Assembly (NCBI RefSeq): GCF_007997295.1
Contig: NZ_VORY01000006.1
Location: 124,001 to 188,000 of the forward strand
Length of the DNA: 64,000 bases
Direction: 5' to 3'
Source of the DNA: Gillisia hiemivivida
Lineage (GTDB): Bacteria; Bacteroidota; Bacteroidia; Flavobacteriales; Flavobacteriaceae
The position numbers and the translations under genes are program-made. Below, piece after piece: positions 1-8,627 of the stretch. Each line of letters starts with the position of its first letter. The first letter of the stretch is position 1. The notes beneath the pieces are model-generated. The model saw only the letters and a program-made list of their open reading frames with translations, did not search any database and was not told the DNA's origin.

Positions 1-631
1 GAATCATTTGAAAAGATCTTGTAACGGTAACTCCTGCCTGAATACAGTTTGCTCTAATTCCATATCTTGCAAATTCCAAAGCCATACTTCTCGTAATAGA
101 TTCTAGAACTACTTTTGCTGCAGAAACAGCTGCATAATTTTCCCAAGCTTTCTTATTTCCTTCACTTGTAAAAGAAATAACACGGCCATCTTTTGCAAAT
201 AATCCTGCCTGGTATACAGCTTCAGTCCAGTCGTATAAACTCAAGGCCATAGCATCTATGGTGATCTGGAAATCTATATTTTCTAAAAAAGGACCTTCGC
301 CACTCATCGGCTTTAAATTACCTTTGGCAATACTGTGTACCAAAGTTCTTATTTTACCTTTCTCTCCAAGAATACTTGTAATTTCCTTTATAAGATCTGC
401 CCTTTTTTCCTTTTGTACAGCATCTACATTAAAACTTTCTAACTGAACACCAGAATTTCTGATGTCCTCAAAAGCTTCTTCTATATCAGGGATCTCCGAC
501 TTCCTATCCCTATGGATAATTATAATATTCATGCCATGTTTGGCAAGTTTTCGGGCTGTTGCTAGTCCAAGTCCGCTGCTGCCTCCTAGGACCAAAGCCC
601 AGTAATTAAGATCTTTAAATTCTGCTACCAT
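1..631 (-). CDS. SDR-family reductase, FabI-like (partial, 3' end off window)
   Basis: About 210 N-terminal residues are present; the C terminus lies beyond the left edge. The NAD(P)-binding glycine motif GGSSGLG is at residues 16-22. The catalytic pair is YAAVSAAK at 166-173, a Tyr-x6-Lys spacing, which is that of FabI-type enoyl-ACP reductases rather than the Tyr-x3-Lys of classical SDRs. The visible end, QAGVTVTRSF, sits where FabI has its substrate-loop region. The ATG (629-631) overlaps the stop of the type III polyketide synthase gene by 7 nt, so translation is probably coupled and the enzyme probably reduces the polyketide or an acyl precursor. That substrate is inferred; the SDR assignment is firm. 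Confidence 0.85.
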   Translation of the reverse strand, partial: MVAEFKDLNYWALVLGGSSGLGLATARKLAKHGMNIIIIHRDRKSEIPDIEEAFEDIRNSGVQLESFNVDAVQKEKRADLIKEITSILGEKGKIRTLVHSIAKGNLKPMSGEGPFLENIDFQITIDAMALSLYDWTEAVYQAGLFAKDGRVISFTSEGNKKAWENYAAVSAAKVVLESITRSMALEFARYGIRANCIQAGVTVTRSFQMI

Positions 632-1677
632 TCTATTAAAATTCGTTGAGCCGAAAACCCGGGGCCAAAACTTAAAAGTAAACCCTGCTCTCCTTTTGGA
701 ATGTCCTTTTTAAGGAATCTTTCCAAAACGTAAAGAACGGTAACGCTACTCATATTACCGTAAAGACGAAGTACTTCCCGGGTATCGTCTATATTCTTCC
801 CTAAGGTACCAAAAAGATCAGACACTGTTTGTACTATCTTTCTTCCACCTGGATGAAAAATAAGATGATCAACTTTTTCTATAGAACTACCATTCTTTTC
901 TAAAAAAGGATAAATAATATCTGGAAAATGATTAGAAATTGTTTCGGGAACAGTTTCATCAAGAATCATTTGCAATCCAGAATTGGCTAAATGGAATCCC
1001 ATTAAATGGGTAGCATCAAAAAAGTGATACATCTCTTCGCCAATGATCTTAGGTCCCACGGCATCGTCTTCAGATGAAAGCAATACGCAGGCTGCACCAT
1101 CTCCAAAGATAGCAGCACTCACCATATTAGCCATGCTGAAGTCTCCCAATTGAAAAGTAGCAGTTGGACTTTCTACGGCAACTATGGCTGCTCTTTTTCC
1201 TGGATTGGCCTGTAAAAATTTATGAGCGTAGATCATTCCTGAGATCCCGGCAGCACACCCCATTTCGGTAACAGGGAGTCGGGTGATATTTTGCTTCAGT
1301 TGTAATTCATTAATAAGATAGGCATCTAGAGAAGGAATCATGATCCCAGTGCAACTAACGGTGATAATGAAATCTAAAGATTCAGGTTGCCAGTTGTTCT
1401 CTTCTAATGCAGATTTTAATACATCCTTCCCTAATTTCTTTACTTCCCGAACATAGATATTATTTTTTTCTTCAAAAGAAGTCGCTGTAAAAACTTCCTC
1501 AGGAGCCATTATGGAATATCGCTTATCTACCCCAGCGCCTTCAAATATTTTAGTGATCTTTCTTTTAAATCGTTCCTCCTTTTCGCCTAACCATTCTTCC
1601 ACCAACGGAATAATATCTGAAGTTTCTCTATAATATTTTGGAAGTTCTTTTTGAACACTAATAATTCTTACACTCAT
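625..1677 (-). CDS. Type III polyketide synthase (chalcone synthase family)
   Basis: This 350-residue protein has the usual length of a homodimeric chalcone/alkylresorcinol-type synthase, which condenses malonyl-CoA onto an acyl-CoA starter without an ACP. The Cys-His-Asn triad is visible: Cys141 in VTEMGCAAGISG, His275 in HLIFHPGGRK, and Asn308 in LYGNMSSVTV. It lies 6 nt after the methyltransferase and overlaps the reductase by 7 nt, in an operon FAD enzyme, methyltransferase, PKS, reductase. The set suggests an alkylated resorcinol, pyrone or quinone-like product that is methylated and oxidised or reduced. The family is certain; the product is unknown. Confidence 0.93.
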   Translation of the reverse strand: MSVRIISVQKELPKYYRETSDIIPLVEEWLGEKEERFKRKITKIFEGAGVDKRYSIMAPEEVFTATSFEEKNNIYVREVKKLGKDVLKSALEENNWQPESLDFIITVSCTGIMIPSLDAYLINELQLKQNITRLPVTEMGCAAGISGMIYAHKFLQANPGKRAAIVAVESPTATFQLGDFSMANMVSAAIFGDGAACVLLSSEDDAVGPKIIGEEMYHFFDATHLMGFHLANSGLQMILDETVPETISNHFPDIIYPFLEKNGSSIEKVDHLIFHPGGRKIVQTVSDLFGTLGKNIDDTREVLRLYGNMSSVTVLYVLERFLKKDIPKGEQGLLLSFGPGFSAQRILIEW

Positions 1678-1683
1678 AGGGGG

Positions 1684-2397
1684 TTATTTTTTTAAGATCC
1701 AACGGTATCGGAAAGCCCATTTCCATTCAATACTATGTGTTTGAGCCGGAATTTTGTTTGCTAATTTTTTTAGATCATTCTTTTTAAAACCACGAAGAAT
1801 AGAGGTTAGTCCATCTTTTCTTGCAATTTCATTATTAATGAAAACTCTACAAAAAGCTTGAAACAAAACGTAAGCGATTTTACTTCGCTGAAGATCATTA
1901 ATAATTACACCCAATTGGGACTGTTCCTTAAAGATGTTTAGTAATTCCAAGATCTCTTCATTTTTGAAATGATGCAGCGTCAAGGTACATAGAACAATGT
2001 CATATTCTTGTCTTTTGTAGTCTTCACTAAAAATATTTAGTGTTTCAAATTTTATTTCTGGATAATAATCAGATCGTCGTTGAGCAATTTCAATAGCATA
2101 TGGATTCGCATCTATCCCAATAAGTTCCATATCCAATTTTTGATCTCTCCCCCAATTTGCGATTTCTCGAAGTACAGCGCCACTGCCACACCCAACATCT
2201 GCAATTCTAATTGTTCTTTTCTCAGGAGTATCTTTTAATAGCTTCTGAATTCCATCCAAAGTAATCTTATTACCGCCCAACCATTTATTTATATTTTCAA
2301 GATCGCTCAGAGTTTGTTCTAATTCGGCTCCCTTTAATTCGAAATCGTCCATAATCTCGGCTTCTTCACTGCGTTTTGAAGTATTTATAGAAATCAT
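1684..2397 (-). CDS. Class I SAM-dependent methyltransferase
   Basis: A 237-residue protein with the SAM-binding motif I at about residues 65-78 (IADVGCGSGAVLREI), the acidic motif II in ELIGIDANP, and the DIVLCTLTLHHF segment typical of UbiE/small-molecule methyltransferases. Its ATG overlaps the upstream stop in an ATGA arrangement (2394-2397). A later in-frame ATG, giving MDDFELKG, is possible but would lose the coupling. Its place between an FAD enzyme and a type III polyketide synthase makes C- or O-methylation of the polyketide the most likely role. The substrate cannot be read from the sequence. Confidence 0.85.
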   Translation of the reverse strand: MISINTSKRSEEAEIMDDFELKGAELEQTLSDLENINKWLGGNKITLDGIQKLLKDTPEKRTIRIADVGCGSGAVLREIANWGRDQKLDMELIGIDANPYAIEIAQRRSDYYPEIKFETLNIFSEDYKRQEYDIVLCTLTLHHFKNEEILELLNIFKEQSQLGVIINDLQRSKIAYVLFQAFCRVFINNEIARKDGLTSILRGFKKNDLKKLANKIPAQTHSIEWKWAFRYRWILKK

Positions 2398-3518
2398 ACT
2401 ATTGGTTTTCCGTGGGTTCTTGAAATAATTTTTGGTAGTAAAAAGGGAAAGCTACTTATAATTCTTTGAACGAAGTTTGAAAGATTTGGGTTTAATAAAA
2501 TTCTTTGCAAAATGTGGCCCATTTGTAATCTCGAGCTAAACTGTTCTTTCCATTTTTTCTGATATTCTTTTTCCATAGCTTTCCTAGAGTAACAATCATC
2601 TTTATAATAATTGAGAATTGCTCCTGAAGCTATCTTAGCGCTATGAATTGCCATAGCCATACCATTACCGGATAAGGGATGGATAAGCCCAGCTGCATCT
2701 CCCAACATTAATATATGATCCTGTATACTCGATTTCTTTTCAAAAGAGATCTGCGCAATACTCAAATCCTTTTCAAATAATGGGGTAGCATCCTGAAAGA
2801 AGTCCCTTAATTGGGGATTCTCTATTAAAACCTCATTTTTAAAGCTGATTGGATCTTTATGTTTTTTGAAACTATTGTAAGAAGCTAAATAACATACATT
2901 GATTGCTCCGGTTTCAGTTTTAGATAATCCACAATAACCACCTTTAAAATTATGAAGCATTACAAGATTATCTGGAAAATCATCTTTTTTATAATGTCCT
3001 TTAATAGCCAACCAGCCAGACTTTTGTTCTATAAACTGACGATCTAATTTTTTATCCAATAAAGAGCGCTTTCCATAAGCGCCTAAAACTACCTGAAATT
3101 GAAAAGATCCCTTCTGATTTGTAGTTAATTCAAACTCATCGTCATTATAATTCACATCAGTAACTAATGCTTGGATAAAGTTCACTCCAGATGCAATTGC
3201 TTTTTGATAAAGAAATTCATCTAAGGCATACCGGGAAATTCCTAAACCTCCTAAAGGCAATTTGGTATTTACAATTTTTCCTGAGGCATCACTAAACTGT
3301 AACTTATCTATTGATGCAGGCTTAAGATCTGATAAATGGATATCAAGTTGTTTTAAATAAGGAACAATTTCTAGTGACACATATTCCCCACAAACCTTGT
3401 GGTTAGGATAAGTATCTTTCTCAAATACCGTAACAGGTAAATTATTTTTAGATAGATGGATCGCGGCAACAAGACCGGACAAACCTCCCCCAATAATTCC
3501 AATAGGTTTCTTTTTCAC
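2394..3518 (-). CDS. FAD-dependent oxidoreductase (geranylgeranyl reductase/monooxygenase type)
   Basis: First gene of the type III PKS operon, 374 residues, with a GTG start (3516-3518) directly before KKKPIGIIGGG. The Rossmann FAD motif GGGLSGLVAAIHLS is at about residues 10-23. The second FAD-contact motif, GDAAGLIHPLSGNGMAMA, lies at about 273-290, as in p-hydroxybenzoate hydroxylase-fold enzymes and geranylgeranyl reductases. The CGEY motif after the first strand region also fits that family. It either hydroxylates an aromatic polyketide or reduces an unsaturated chain; sequence alone does not decide. No transmembrane segment is evident. Confidence 0.85.
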   Translation of the reverse strand: MKKKPIGIIGGGLSGLVAAIHLSKNNLPVTVFEKDTYPNHKVCGEYVSLEIVPYLKQLDIHLSDLKPASIDKLQFSDASGKIVNTKLPLGGLGISRYALDEFLYQKAIASGVNFIQALVTDVNYNDDEFELTTNQKGSFQFQVVLGAYGKRSLLDKKLDRQFIEQKSGWLAIKGHYKKDDFPDNLVMLHNFKGGYCGLSKTETGAINVCYLASYNSFKKHKDPISFKNEVLIENPQLRDFFQDATPLFEKDLSIAQISFEKKSSIQDHILMLGDAAGLIHPLSGNGMAMAIHSAKIASGAILNYYKDDCYSRKAMEKEYQKKWKEQFSSRLQMGHILQRILLNPNLSNFVQRIISSFPFLLPKIISRTHGKPIV

Positions 3519-3540
3519 TTGTTGAAGATAGTAAAATGAA

Positions 3541-3572
3541 ATAAAAAAATCCCGGGGATTAGCCGGGATTTA
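3541..3572 (-). terminator. Intrinsic terminator after the OmpA-like gene
   Basis: On the minus strand an 8-9 bp GC-rich stem (AATCCCGG at 3548-3555 pairing with CCGGGATT at 3563-3570) with a 7-nt loop is followed by a run of seven T (plus strand A at 3543-3549). It lies 20 nt past the OmpA stop codon and separates that unit from the polyketide operon. Confidence 0.85.
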
Positions 3573-3592
3573 GTATGAATTTGTGAGTTGTC

Positions 3593-4288
3593 TTAGTTCT
3601 CGTCAGTAGCCTCTTCTGCTTCTTTCTTCATTTGCTCATTGGCAACGATAGCAATCTCTACTCTTCTGTTTTTGGCTCTACCTTCAGCAGTTGAATTGTC
3701 ATACTTAGGTTGAGATTCCCCATACCATTTAGTATCAAATCTCCCTTTAGAAATACCATCACTTACTAAAAAGTTAGTTACGGCCTGAGCTCTATTCTTA
3801 GATAAAGTTAAGTTGTAACTATCACTACCAGCACTATCTGTATGTCCTTCAACTAAAATTTCGGTATCTGGATATTCCTTAAAGATTCCAACCAGCTTGT
3901 GAAGTGCGTCTCTTGATTTTTCATTAATATTATACTTTTCAGTATCAAAATAGATTCCACTATTCTCATCAAAAGTTACGTTAATTCCTTCACCTACTCT
4001 TTCTACTTCAGCTCCTGGAATTTCTTGCTCTATTTGCTTAGCTTGTTTATCCATTCTGTTTCCAATGTATCCACCTGCGGCGCCACCAACAACTCCACCA
4101 ATGATGGCTCCAAGAGCGGTGTTCCCTTTTCCTACATTGTTTCCAACAACACCACCAATTACGGCTCCACTACCTGCACCAATTACGGCACCTTTTTGTT
4201 TATTATTCGCATTTTTAGTAGCCTCACAACCAAATAATAATGCTGCAGAAAAGGCTAAAGCTAAAAATTTATTTATTCCAATTTTCAT
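3593..4288 (-). CDS. OmpA-family peptidoglycan-binding lipoprotein with glycine zipper
   Basis: A 231-residue protein with a signal peptide and lipobox LLFGC, so probably a lipoprotein. Residues about 33-80 form a glycine-zipper region with repeated GxxxG patterns (for example GAVIGGVVGNNVG). This is followed by an OmpA C-terminal domain with EGHTDSAGSDSYNLTLSKNR and the closing GRAKNRRVEI motif that binds diaminopimelate in peptidoglycan. It would anchor the outer membrane to the cell wall. It is 10 nt after the lipocalin-like lipoprotein gene, so the two are probably co-transcribed, and a terminator follows it. Confidence 0.92.
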   Translation of the reverse strand: MKIGINKFLALAFSAALLFGCEATKNANNKQKGAVIGAGSGAVIGGVVGNNVGKGNTALGAIIGGVVGGAAGGYIGNRMDKQAKQIEQEIPGAEVERVGEGINVTFDENSGIYFDTEKYNINEKSRDALHKLVGIFKEYPDTEILVEGHTDSAGSDSYNLTLSKNRAQAVTNFLVSDGISKGRFDTKWYGESQPKYDNSTAEGRAKNRRVEIAIVANEQMKKEAEEATDEN

Positions 4289-4298
4289 AATTTATATT

Positions 4299-4778
4299 TT
4301 AAAGTTTAGTAAAATTCATTCTTATAACAAATGGAGATCCTTCCAATGTTACAGTTTGTTCCCAAATCATGGTAGTTTCAGTTAAAGAAACCAAATTGAT
4401 CCTGAAACCTTGATTCCCTGTAGTAGAATTCCATTTGCTATCTGTGGGCTTTAACAAAAAGTCAAAGCTGTTCATAGTTGAATTTTGATCATCTATAGAC
4501 CAAACGAAATAACGTTCTCCAGCAGTACAGTCCGCGCCAGTTGTGGTGTAGGTTCCTGTATTATTGTTAGAAACAAAACTCCAGTTACCTCCTTTGAAAC
4601 ATGCTGCAGAAGCATCATTAAATAAAGTTACATCGAAAGTTCCTTGGGAATTAGGATACGTAACAGCGTTCAGCATCCAGTCACCTTTAAAGGTTTTACG
4701 AGCCTCTGTGGCTACTTTACTTGGCCCACAGGAAGCTATTAAAAGCGCTGTAGTTAATATAAAAATTAATTTTTTCAT
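4299..4778 (-). CDS. Lipocalin-like lipoprotein
   Basis: A 159-residue protein with a short signal peptide and a lipobox-type cleavage site (LLIASCGPSK). The mature part begins with KGDWMLNAV, the GxW start of a lipocalin strand, and continues as alternating beta strands (GNWSFVSNNNTGTYTT, MIWEQTVTL), matching the short lipocalin-like proteins frequent in Flavobacteriia. It may bind a small hydrophobic ligand at the envelope; no ligand can be inferred. It lies directly upstream of the OmpA lipoprotein and in the same direction. The lipoprotein call is strong and the fold call moderate. Confidence 0.75.
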   Translation of the reverse strand: MKKLIFILTTALLIASCGPSKVATEARKTFKGDWMLNAVTYPNSQGTFDVTLFNDASAACFKGGNWSFVSNNNTGTYTTTGADCTAGERYFVWSIDDQNSTMNSFDFLLKPTDSKWNSTTGNQGFRINLVSLTETTMIWEQTVTLEGSPFVIRMNFTKL

Positions 4779-4805
4779 AAGGGTCTTTTTTGAATTTTAA
4801 GATTA

Positions 4806-4848
4806 GAAAAAATCCAACCGGATAAATTTATTTTACCTGATTGGATTT
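4806..4848 (-). terminator. Intrinsic terminator after the DUF1328 gene
   Basis: AAATCCAA (4810-4817) pairs with TTGGATTT (4841-4848), with partial inner pairing CCGG/CC-GG. On the minus strand the stem is followed by a T run (plus A at 4807-4812). It lies 17 nt after the small DUF1328 gene and ahead of the lipocalin gene. Confidence 0.75.
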
Positions 4849-4864
4849 CTATGTTGTACTTAAA

Positions 4865-5026
4865 TTATCTTTTGATTAATCGGCTTATTAAAGAAATAAC
4901 AAGCAATACAATAAAAATATAAAAGATAATTTTTGCAATGTCTGCAGATCCTTCTGCGATTCCTCCAAAACCGAAAATTGCTGCAACTATAGCAATGATC
5001 AGGAAAATAACAATAAGTCGTACCAT
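4865..5026 (-). CDS. DUF1328 (YtjA-like) small membrane protein, 53 residues
   Basis: A short gene with ATG at 5024-5026 and TAA at 4865-4867. The product is 53 residues: a first hydrophobic helix ([19 protein letters not shown]), a polar turn AEGSADIAK, and a second helix ([15 protein letters not shown]) ending in SRLIKR. The two-helix layout and the [15 protein letters not shown] core match the DUF1328/YtjA family, which sits in the inner membrane and has no settled function. It is a single-gene unit followed by its own terminator. The family match is strong; the role is unknown. Confidence 0.88.
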   Translation of the reverse strand: MVRLIVIFLIIAIVAAIFGFGGIAEGSADIAKIIFYIFIVLLVISLISRLIKR

Positions 5027-5154
5027 ATTAGAAGTTTAATGATTAGTTAGCGCTAAATTACTCTTCGGGTAAGCATCTAACAAAAGATTATTAATAATTT
5101 AACAAGTAAATTGTTAAGGAATCTTAAATATGGACTCCTAAAGCTAATATTTTG

Positions 5155-7161
5155 CTAATACGCTATTAATTCTTTTAATTTTTCATTAATACGATTTTTC
5201 GGAAGATATTGATTCTCTAGGTTTTGTGTAAAAGGAATAGGTGTTTCCATACTTCCTAATCGCATTATTGGGGCATCTAAATATTCAAAACATCCTTCTG
5301 CTATCTGTGCTGCGATATCTGAGGCAATACTTCCGAAGATAGAATCCTCATTTATAATAAGCACTCTTCCTGTTTTCTTAACAGAATTAAAAACAGTTTC
5401 TATATCCATTGGCTGCAAGGTTCTAAGATCTATAAGATCCACACTAAGATCTGGAAAATCCAATAAGGCTTCCATCGCCCAATGTACTGCGGCTCCATAA
5501 GTAACTATGCTTACCTCATTTCCTTCCTGTAGGAAAGCGGCTTTCCCAAATGGAATAGTATAGTAATTTGTAGGTACTTCTTGACGAATACTTCTATAAA
5601 GCGCTTTATGCTCGAAGAATAACACAGGGTTGGGATCGTTAAAAGCAGTATTTAATAATCCTTTTGCATCTTTAGGAAATGCTGGATAAACCACCTTTAA
5701 ACCAGGAGTTTTAGTAAACCAAGCCTCGTTGGTTTGGCTATGAAAGGGTCCTGCTCCTACTCCTGCGCCGCATGGCATTCTAATAACAACATCTGCCTGT
5801 TGGTTCCATCTATAATGAACTTTTGCTAAATAATTTACTATAGGATTAAAGCCTGAACTCACAAAATCTGCAAATTGCATTTCCACCATAGACTTAATTC
5901 CTTTAATAGAAAGTCCCATGGCAGCTGCCACTATTCCAGATTCACAAATAGGAGTATTCCTAACTCTATCTTTACCAAAGTCATGTAAGCTGTTTTCAGT
6001 AATTTTAAAAACACCTCCATAATCTGCAATATCTTGCCCCATCAAAACAAGATCTTTATGTTGCTGCATAGATTGTTTTAAACCCTCAGCAATCGCATCT
6101 ATAAATCGGATGTTTTTAACTTCTTTGTTTTCTTCAAAATTCTGATATTCAAAATTTTGATATACATCATTTAACTCTTCACTTTCAGAAGAAACAATTA
6201 TTTCTTCATCAAAAGCAAGTTGTAAATTCTCATCAATTTCAGCTTTAATCTCCTTTATATATCCATTATTTACCTCCTCTGTAAGAATATTATTTTCAAT
6301 AAGAAACTCTTTAAAATTAGAGATTGGATCTTTAGCAGCCCACTCGTTCATTAACTCGTCTGGAACATATTTGGTGCCACTAGCTTCCTCATGACCTCTC
6401 ATTCTAAAAGTGATAAACTCCAACAATACCGGTCTTGGATTTTCACGAACACTTTCAGCAATTTCTGAAACCTTGGTAAAAACTTCTAAGATATTATTTC
6501 CATCTATTTGATGTGCTTCCATCCCATAACCAATCCCGCGATCTATTATGTCTTTACATCTGTATTGCTCGCTACTTGGAGTAGAAAGTCCATATCCATT
6601 ATTTTCAACACAAAATAATACCGGTAGATCCCATACAGAGGCAATATTTAGAGCTTCATGAAAATCTCCTTCACTAGTACCTCCTTCTCCCGTAAAAACA
6701 GCCGTTAACTTATTTTCATTTTTAAGTTTATGTGCTAAGGCAATCCCATCTGCAACCCCTAATTGAGGTCCTAGGTGAGAGATCATACCCACTATCTTAA
6801 ATTCCTGAGTTCCAAAATGAAAGCTTCTATCTCTACCTTTTGTAAAACCATTCGCTTTTCCCTGCCACTGCGAGAACAGTCTAAAAAGCGGAATCTCTCT
6901 TGCTGTAAAAACTCCTAAATTTCTATGCATTGGCAAGATATATTCATCTTCTTGCATTGCCATAGTAACCCCAATAGAAATCGCTTCTTGACCAATCCCG
7001 CTAAACCATTTTGATACTTTACCCTGCCTAATTAAAATAAGCATTTTTTCTTCTATAAGTCTGGGTTTAAGCATTCCCCTATATAACTTCAATAAAGTGG
7101 AATCTGGGAGATTGGTATTTTGAAAATTTATAGGTGTAAACTCTGTGGTTGCTGGTTTCAT
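5155..7161 (-). CDS. 2-oxoacid dehydrogenase E1, fused alpha and beta subunits
   Basis: This 668-residue protein joins an E1-alpha domain to an E1-beta domain. The thiamine-diphosphate/metal motif runs from GEGGTSEGDFHEA to ENNGYG at about residues 158-192. The beta half starts at about residue 350 (RFIDAIAEGLKQ) and includes GQDIADYGGVF and PICESGIVAAAMG. Fused E1 proteins of this size are common in Flavobacteriia and are usually assigned to branched-chain 2-oxoacid (2-oxoisovalerate) dehydrogenase, which supplies iso/anteiso starters for fatty acids. No E2 or E3 gene is adjacent. A TACATTTG -7 element lies upstream at 7180-7187. Confidence 0.9.
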   Translation of the reverse strand: MKPATTEFTPINFQNTNLPDSTLLKLYRGMLKPRLIEEKMLILIRQGKVSKWFSGIGQEAISIGVTMAMQEDEYILPMHRNLGVFTAREIPLFRLFSQWQGKANGFTKGRDRSFHFGTQEFKIVGMISHLGPQLGVADGIALAHKLKNENKLTAVFTGEGGTSEGDFHEALNIASVWDLPVLFCVENNGYGLSTPSSEQYRCKDIIDRGIGYGMEAHQIDGNNILEVFTKVSEIAESVRENPRPVLLEFITFRMRGHEEASGTKYVPDELMNEWAAKDPISNFKEFLIENNILTEEVNNGYIKEIKAEIDENLQLAFDEEIIVSSESEELNDVYQNFEYQNFEENKEVKNIRFIDAIAEGLKQSMQQHKDLVLMGQDIADYGGVFKITENSLHDFGKDRVRNTPICESGIVAAAMGLSIKGIKSMVEMQFADFVSSGFNPIVNYLAKVHYRWNQQADVVIRMPCGAGVGAGPFHSQTNEAWFTKTPGLKVVYPAFPKDAKGLLNTAFNDPNPVLFFEHKALYRSIRQEVPTNYYTIPFGKAAFLQEGNEVSIVTYGAAVHWAMEALLDFPDLSVDLIDLRTLQPMDIETVFNSVKKTGRVLIINEDSIFGSIASDIAAQIAEGCFEYLDAPIMRLGSMETPIPFTQNLENQYLPKNRINEKLKELIAY

Positions 7162-7179
7162 AAAATAAATCTAGTTATT

Positions 7180-7187
7180 CAAATGTA
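7180..7187 (-). promoter_or_regulatory. Possible -7 promoter element for the E1 gene
   Basis: On the minus strand TACATTTG matches the Bacteroidota -7 consensus TAnnTTTG, 19 nt from the E1 ATG. I see no TTTG at the right distance for a -33 element, so the call is tentative. Confidence 0.4.
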
Positions 7188-7246
7188 ATTAATTTTATGA
7201 GTACCTTATAATTGGAAAGAAAAATATATACTCCGTTAATTTTATT

Positions 7247-7254
7247 TAACTTTG
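7247..7254 (+). promoter_or_regulatory. Possible -7 promoter element for the oxygenase operon
   Basis: TAACTTTG matches TAnnTTTG exactly, 30 nt before the ATG at 7284. No clear -33 TTTG is found at 17-23 nt upstream. The position in the divergent intergenic region supports it. Confidence 0.5.
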
Positions 7255-7283
7255 TTTGTAAACTATGATAAAGACAGCGTAAA

Positions 7284-8240
7284 ATGGCAATGAATAATAT
7301 ACCAAGTGTAGATTTAGCAGATTTCCTCTCGGAGGATCCAAAGCGTAAGCAAAAATTTATAGATGAATTAGGTAAAGCCTATGAAGAGATTGGATTTGTT
7401 TCCTTGAAAAATCATTTTCTAAGTGATGACCTAGTAGATGAATTATATAAAGAAGTAAAATCTTTCTTTGATCTTCCAGAAGAAACTAAGAAAGGTTACG
7501 AAATTGAAGATTTAGGCGGACAAAGAGGCTATATATCTTTTGGTAAAGAACATGCCAAGGGCAAAAAAGAAGGAGATCTTAAAGAGTTCTGGCATTTTGG
7601 GCAAGAGCCGTCACCCGATGCTGATTTAAAAGAAGATTATCCTCCAAATGTTATTGTAGAAGAATTAAAAGATTTTAATCATACCGGGATGGAAGCATTT
7701 AGAATGCTGGAAAAAACCGGAATTTATGTATTACGTGCATTAGCAATTTATATTGGTTTAGACGAGCACTATTTTGACCATTGGGCTAGTAATGGGAATA
7801 GTATCTTAAGACCTATTCACTACCCTCCAATTACAGAAGAACCAAAAGGTGCAGAACGTGCCGGAGCACATGGAGATATCAATTTGATCACCCTTTTAAT
7901 GGGAGCTTCCACTGGAGGTCTTCAAGTTTTAAGAAAAGATGGCGAATGGATTGATGCTATTCCAGAAGAAGACGAGCTGGTAATTAATGTTGGGGATATG
8001 TTAGAAAGACTTACCAATAATAAATTGAGATCTACTATTCATAAAGTGGTTAATCCTCCCAAAGAGCAATGGAGCAATCCTAGATATTCTATTCCATTTT
8101 TCTTGCATCCAAGAGGTGAAATGCCTTTAAATTGTTTGGAAGAATGTATAGATGAAAACAACCCTAAGCAATATGAAGATATTACCGCTGGAGAATTTCT
8201 ACATCAGCGTCTTGTTGAGATAGGGCTTATTAAAGAATAA
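7284..8240 (+). CDS. Fe(II)-dependent oxygenase, isopenicillin N synthase family
   Basis: A 318-residue protein with the double-stranded beta-helix metal site: His196 and Asp198 (GAHGDINLIT) and the distal His253 (STIHKVVNP), then Arg267-x-Ser269 (PRYSIPFF), which binds the 2-oxoglutarate carboxylate. The N-terminal domain (IPSVDLADF ... GFVSLKNHF) is the usual DIOX_N region. It hydroxylates or otherwise oxidises a small molecule, substrate unknown. It opens a same-strand series that continues with a SUI1 factor immediately after the stop codon. Family call strong, substrate open. Confidence 0.9.
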   Translation: MAMNNIPSVDLADFLSEDPKRKQKFIDELGKAYEEIGFVSLKNHFLSDDLVDELYKEVKSFFDLPEETKKGYEIEDLGGQRGYISFGKEHAKGKKEGDLKEFWHFGQEPSPDADLKEDYPPNVIVEELKDFNHTGMEAFRMLEKTGIYVLRALAIYIGLDEHYFDHWASNGNSILRPIHYPPITEEPKGAERAGAHGDINLITLLMGASTGGLQVLRKDGEWIDAIPEEDELVINVGDMLERLTNNKLRSTIHKVVNPPKEQWSNPRYSIPFFLHPRGEMPLNCLEECIDENNPKQYEDITAGEFLHQRLVEIGLIKE

Positions 8241-8243
8241 GTG

Positions 8244-8597
8244 ATGTCTAAAAAGAAATTAGGATTAGATGATTTGGGCGGATTTGTGTTTTCTACAGAT
8301 AATGATTTTGATGTAGACGCAAATAATTCAGATCAGATTGAAACCCCAGCGCCAAAAGATCAACATTTAGAAGCACATTTTAGCAACAAAGGTCGGGGTG
8401 GTAAAATAGTGACTGTTATTAAAGGTTTTGAAGGGAATGATGATGATCTTAATTCACTTGGAAAAACATTAAAGAAAAAGTGTGGTGTTGGTGGATCTGT
8501 GAAAGATGGTGAAATCATTATTCAGGGAGATGTTAGAAACAAGGTCATGGAGTTTTTAAAACACGATGGTTATAGCGTGAAACGAGTTGGCGGATGA
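8244..8597 (+). CDS. SUI1/YciH-family translation initiation factor
   Basis: A 117-residue protein if started at the ATG at 8244. A GTG sits just before it at 8241, directly after the preceding stop, but the ATG is preferred. The C-terminal half is the SUI1/eIF1 domain, with KIVTVIKGFEGNDDDLNSLG and KKKCGVGGSVKDGEIIIQGD, the latter being the conserved CGVGGSVKDG loop. The N-terminal half is an acidic, low-complexity linker. Bacterial YciH homologues influence start-codon choice and initiation fidelity. The gene is tightly linked to the upstream oxygenase. Confidence 0.92.
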   Translation: MSKKKLGLDDLGGFVFSTDNDFDVDANNSDQIETPAPKDQHLEAHFSNKGRGGKIVTVIKGFEGNDDDLNSLGKTLKKKCGVGGSVKDGEIIIQGDVRNKVMEFLKHDGYSVKRVGG

Positions 8598-8627
8598 TTA
8601 GTAATAATGTTTTTTTAACTTCAGAAT

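Noticed and set aside
4065-4385. Plus-strand reading frame (proline-rich) opposite the OmpA gene.
   Set aside because: It is the complement of the glycine-zipper coding region; the composition is that of a shadow frame.
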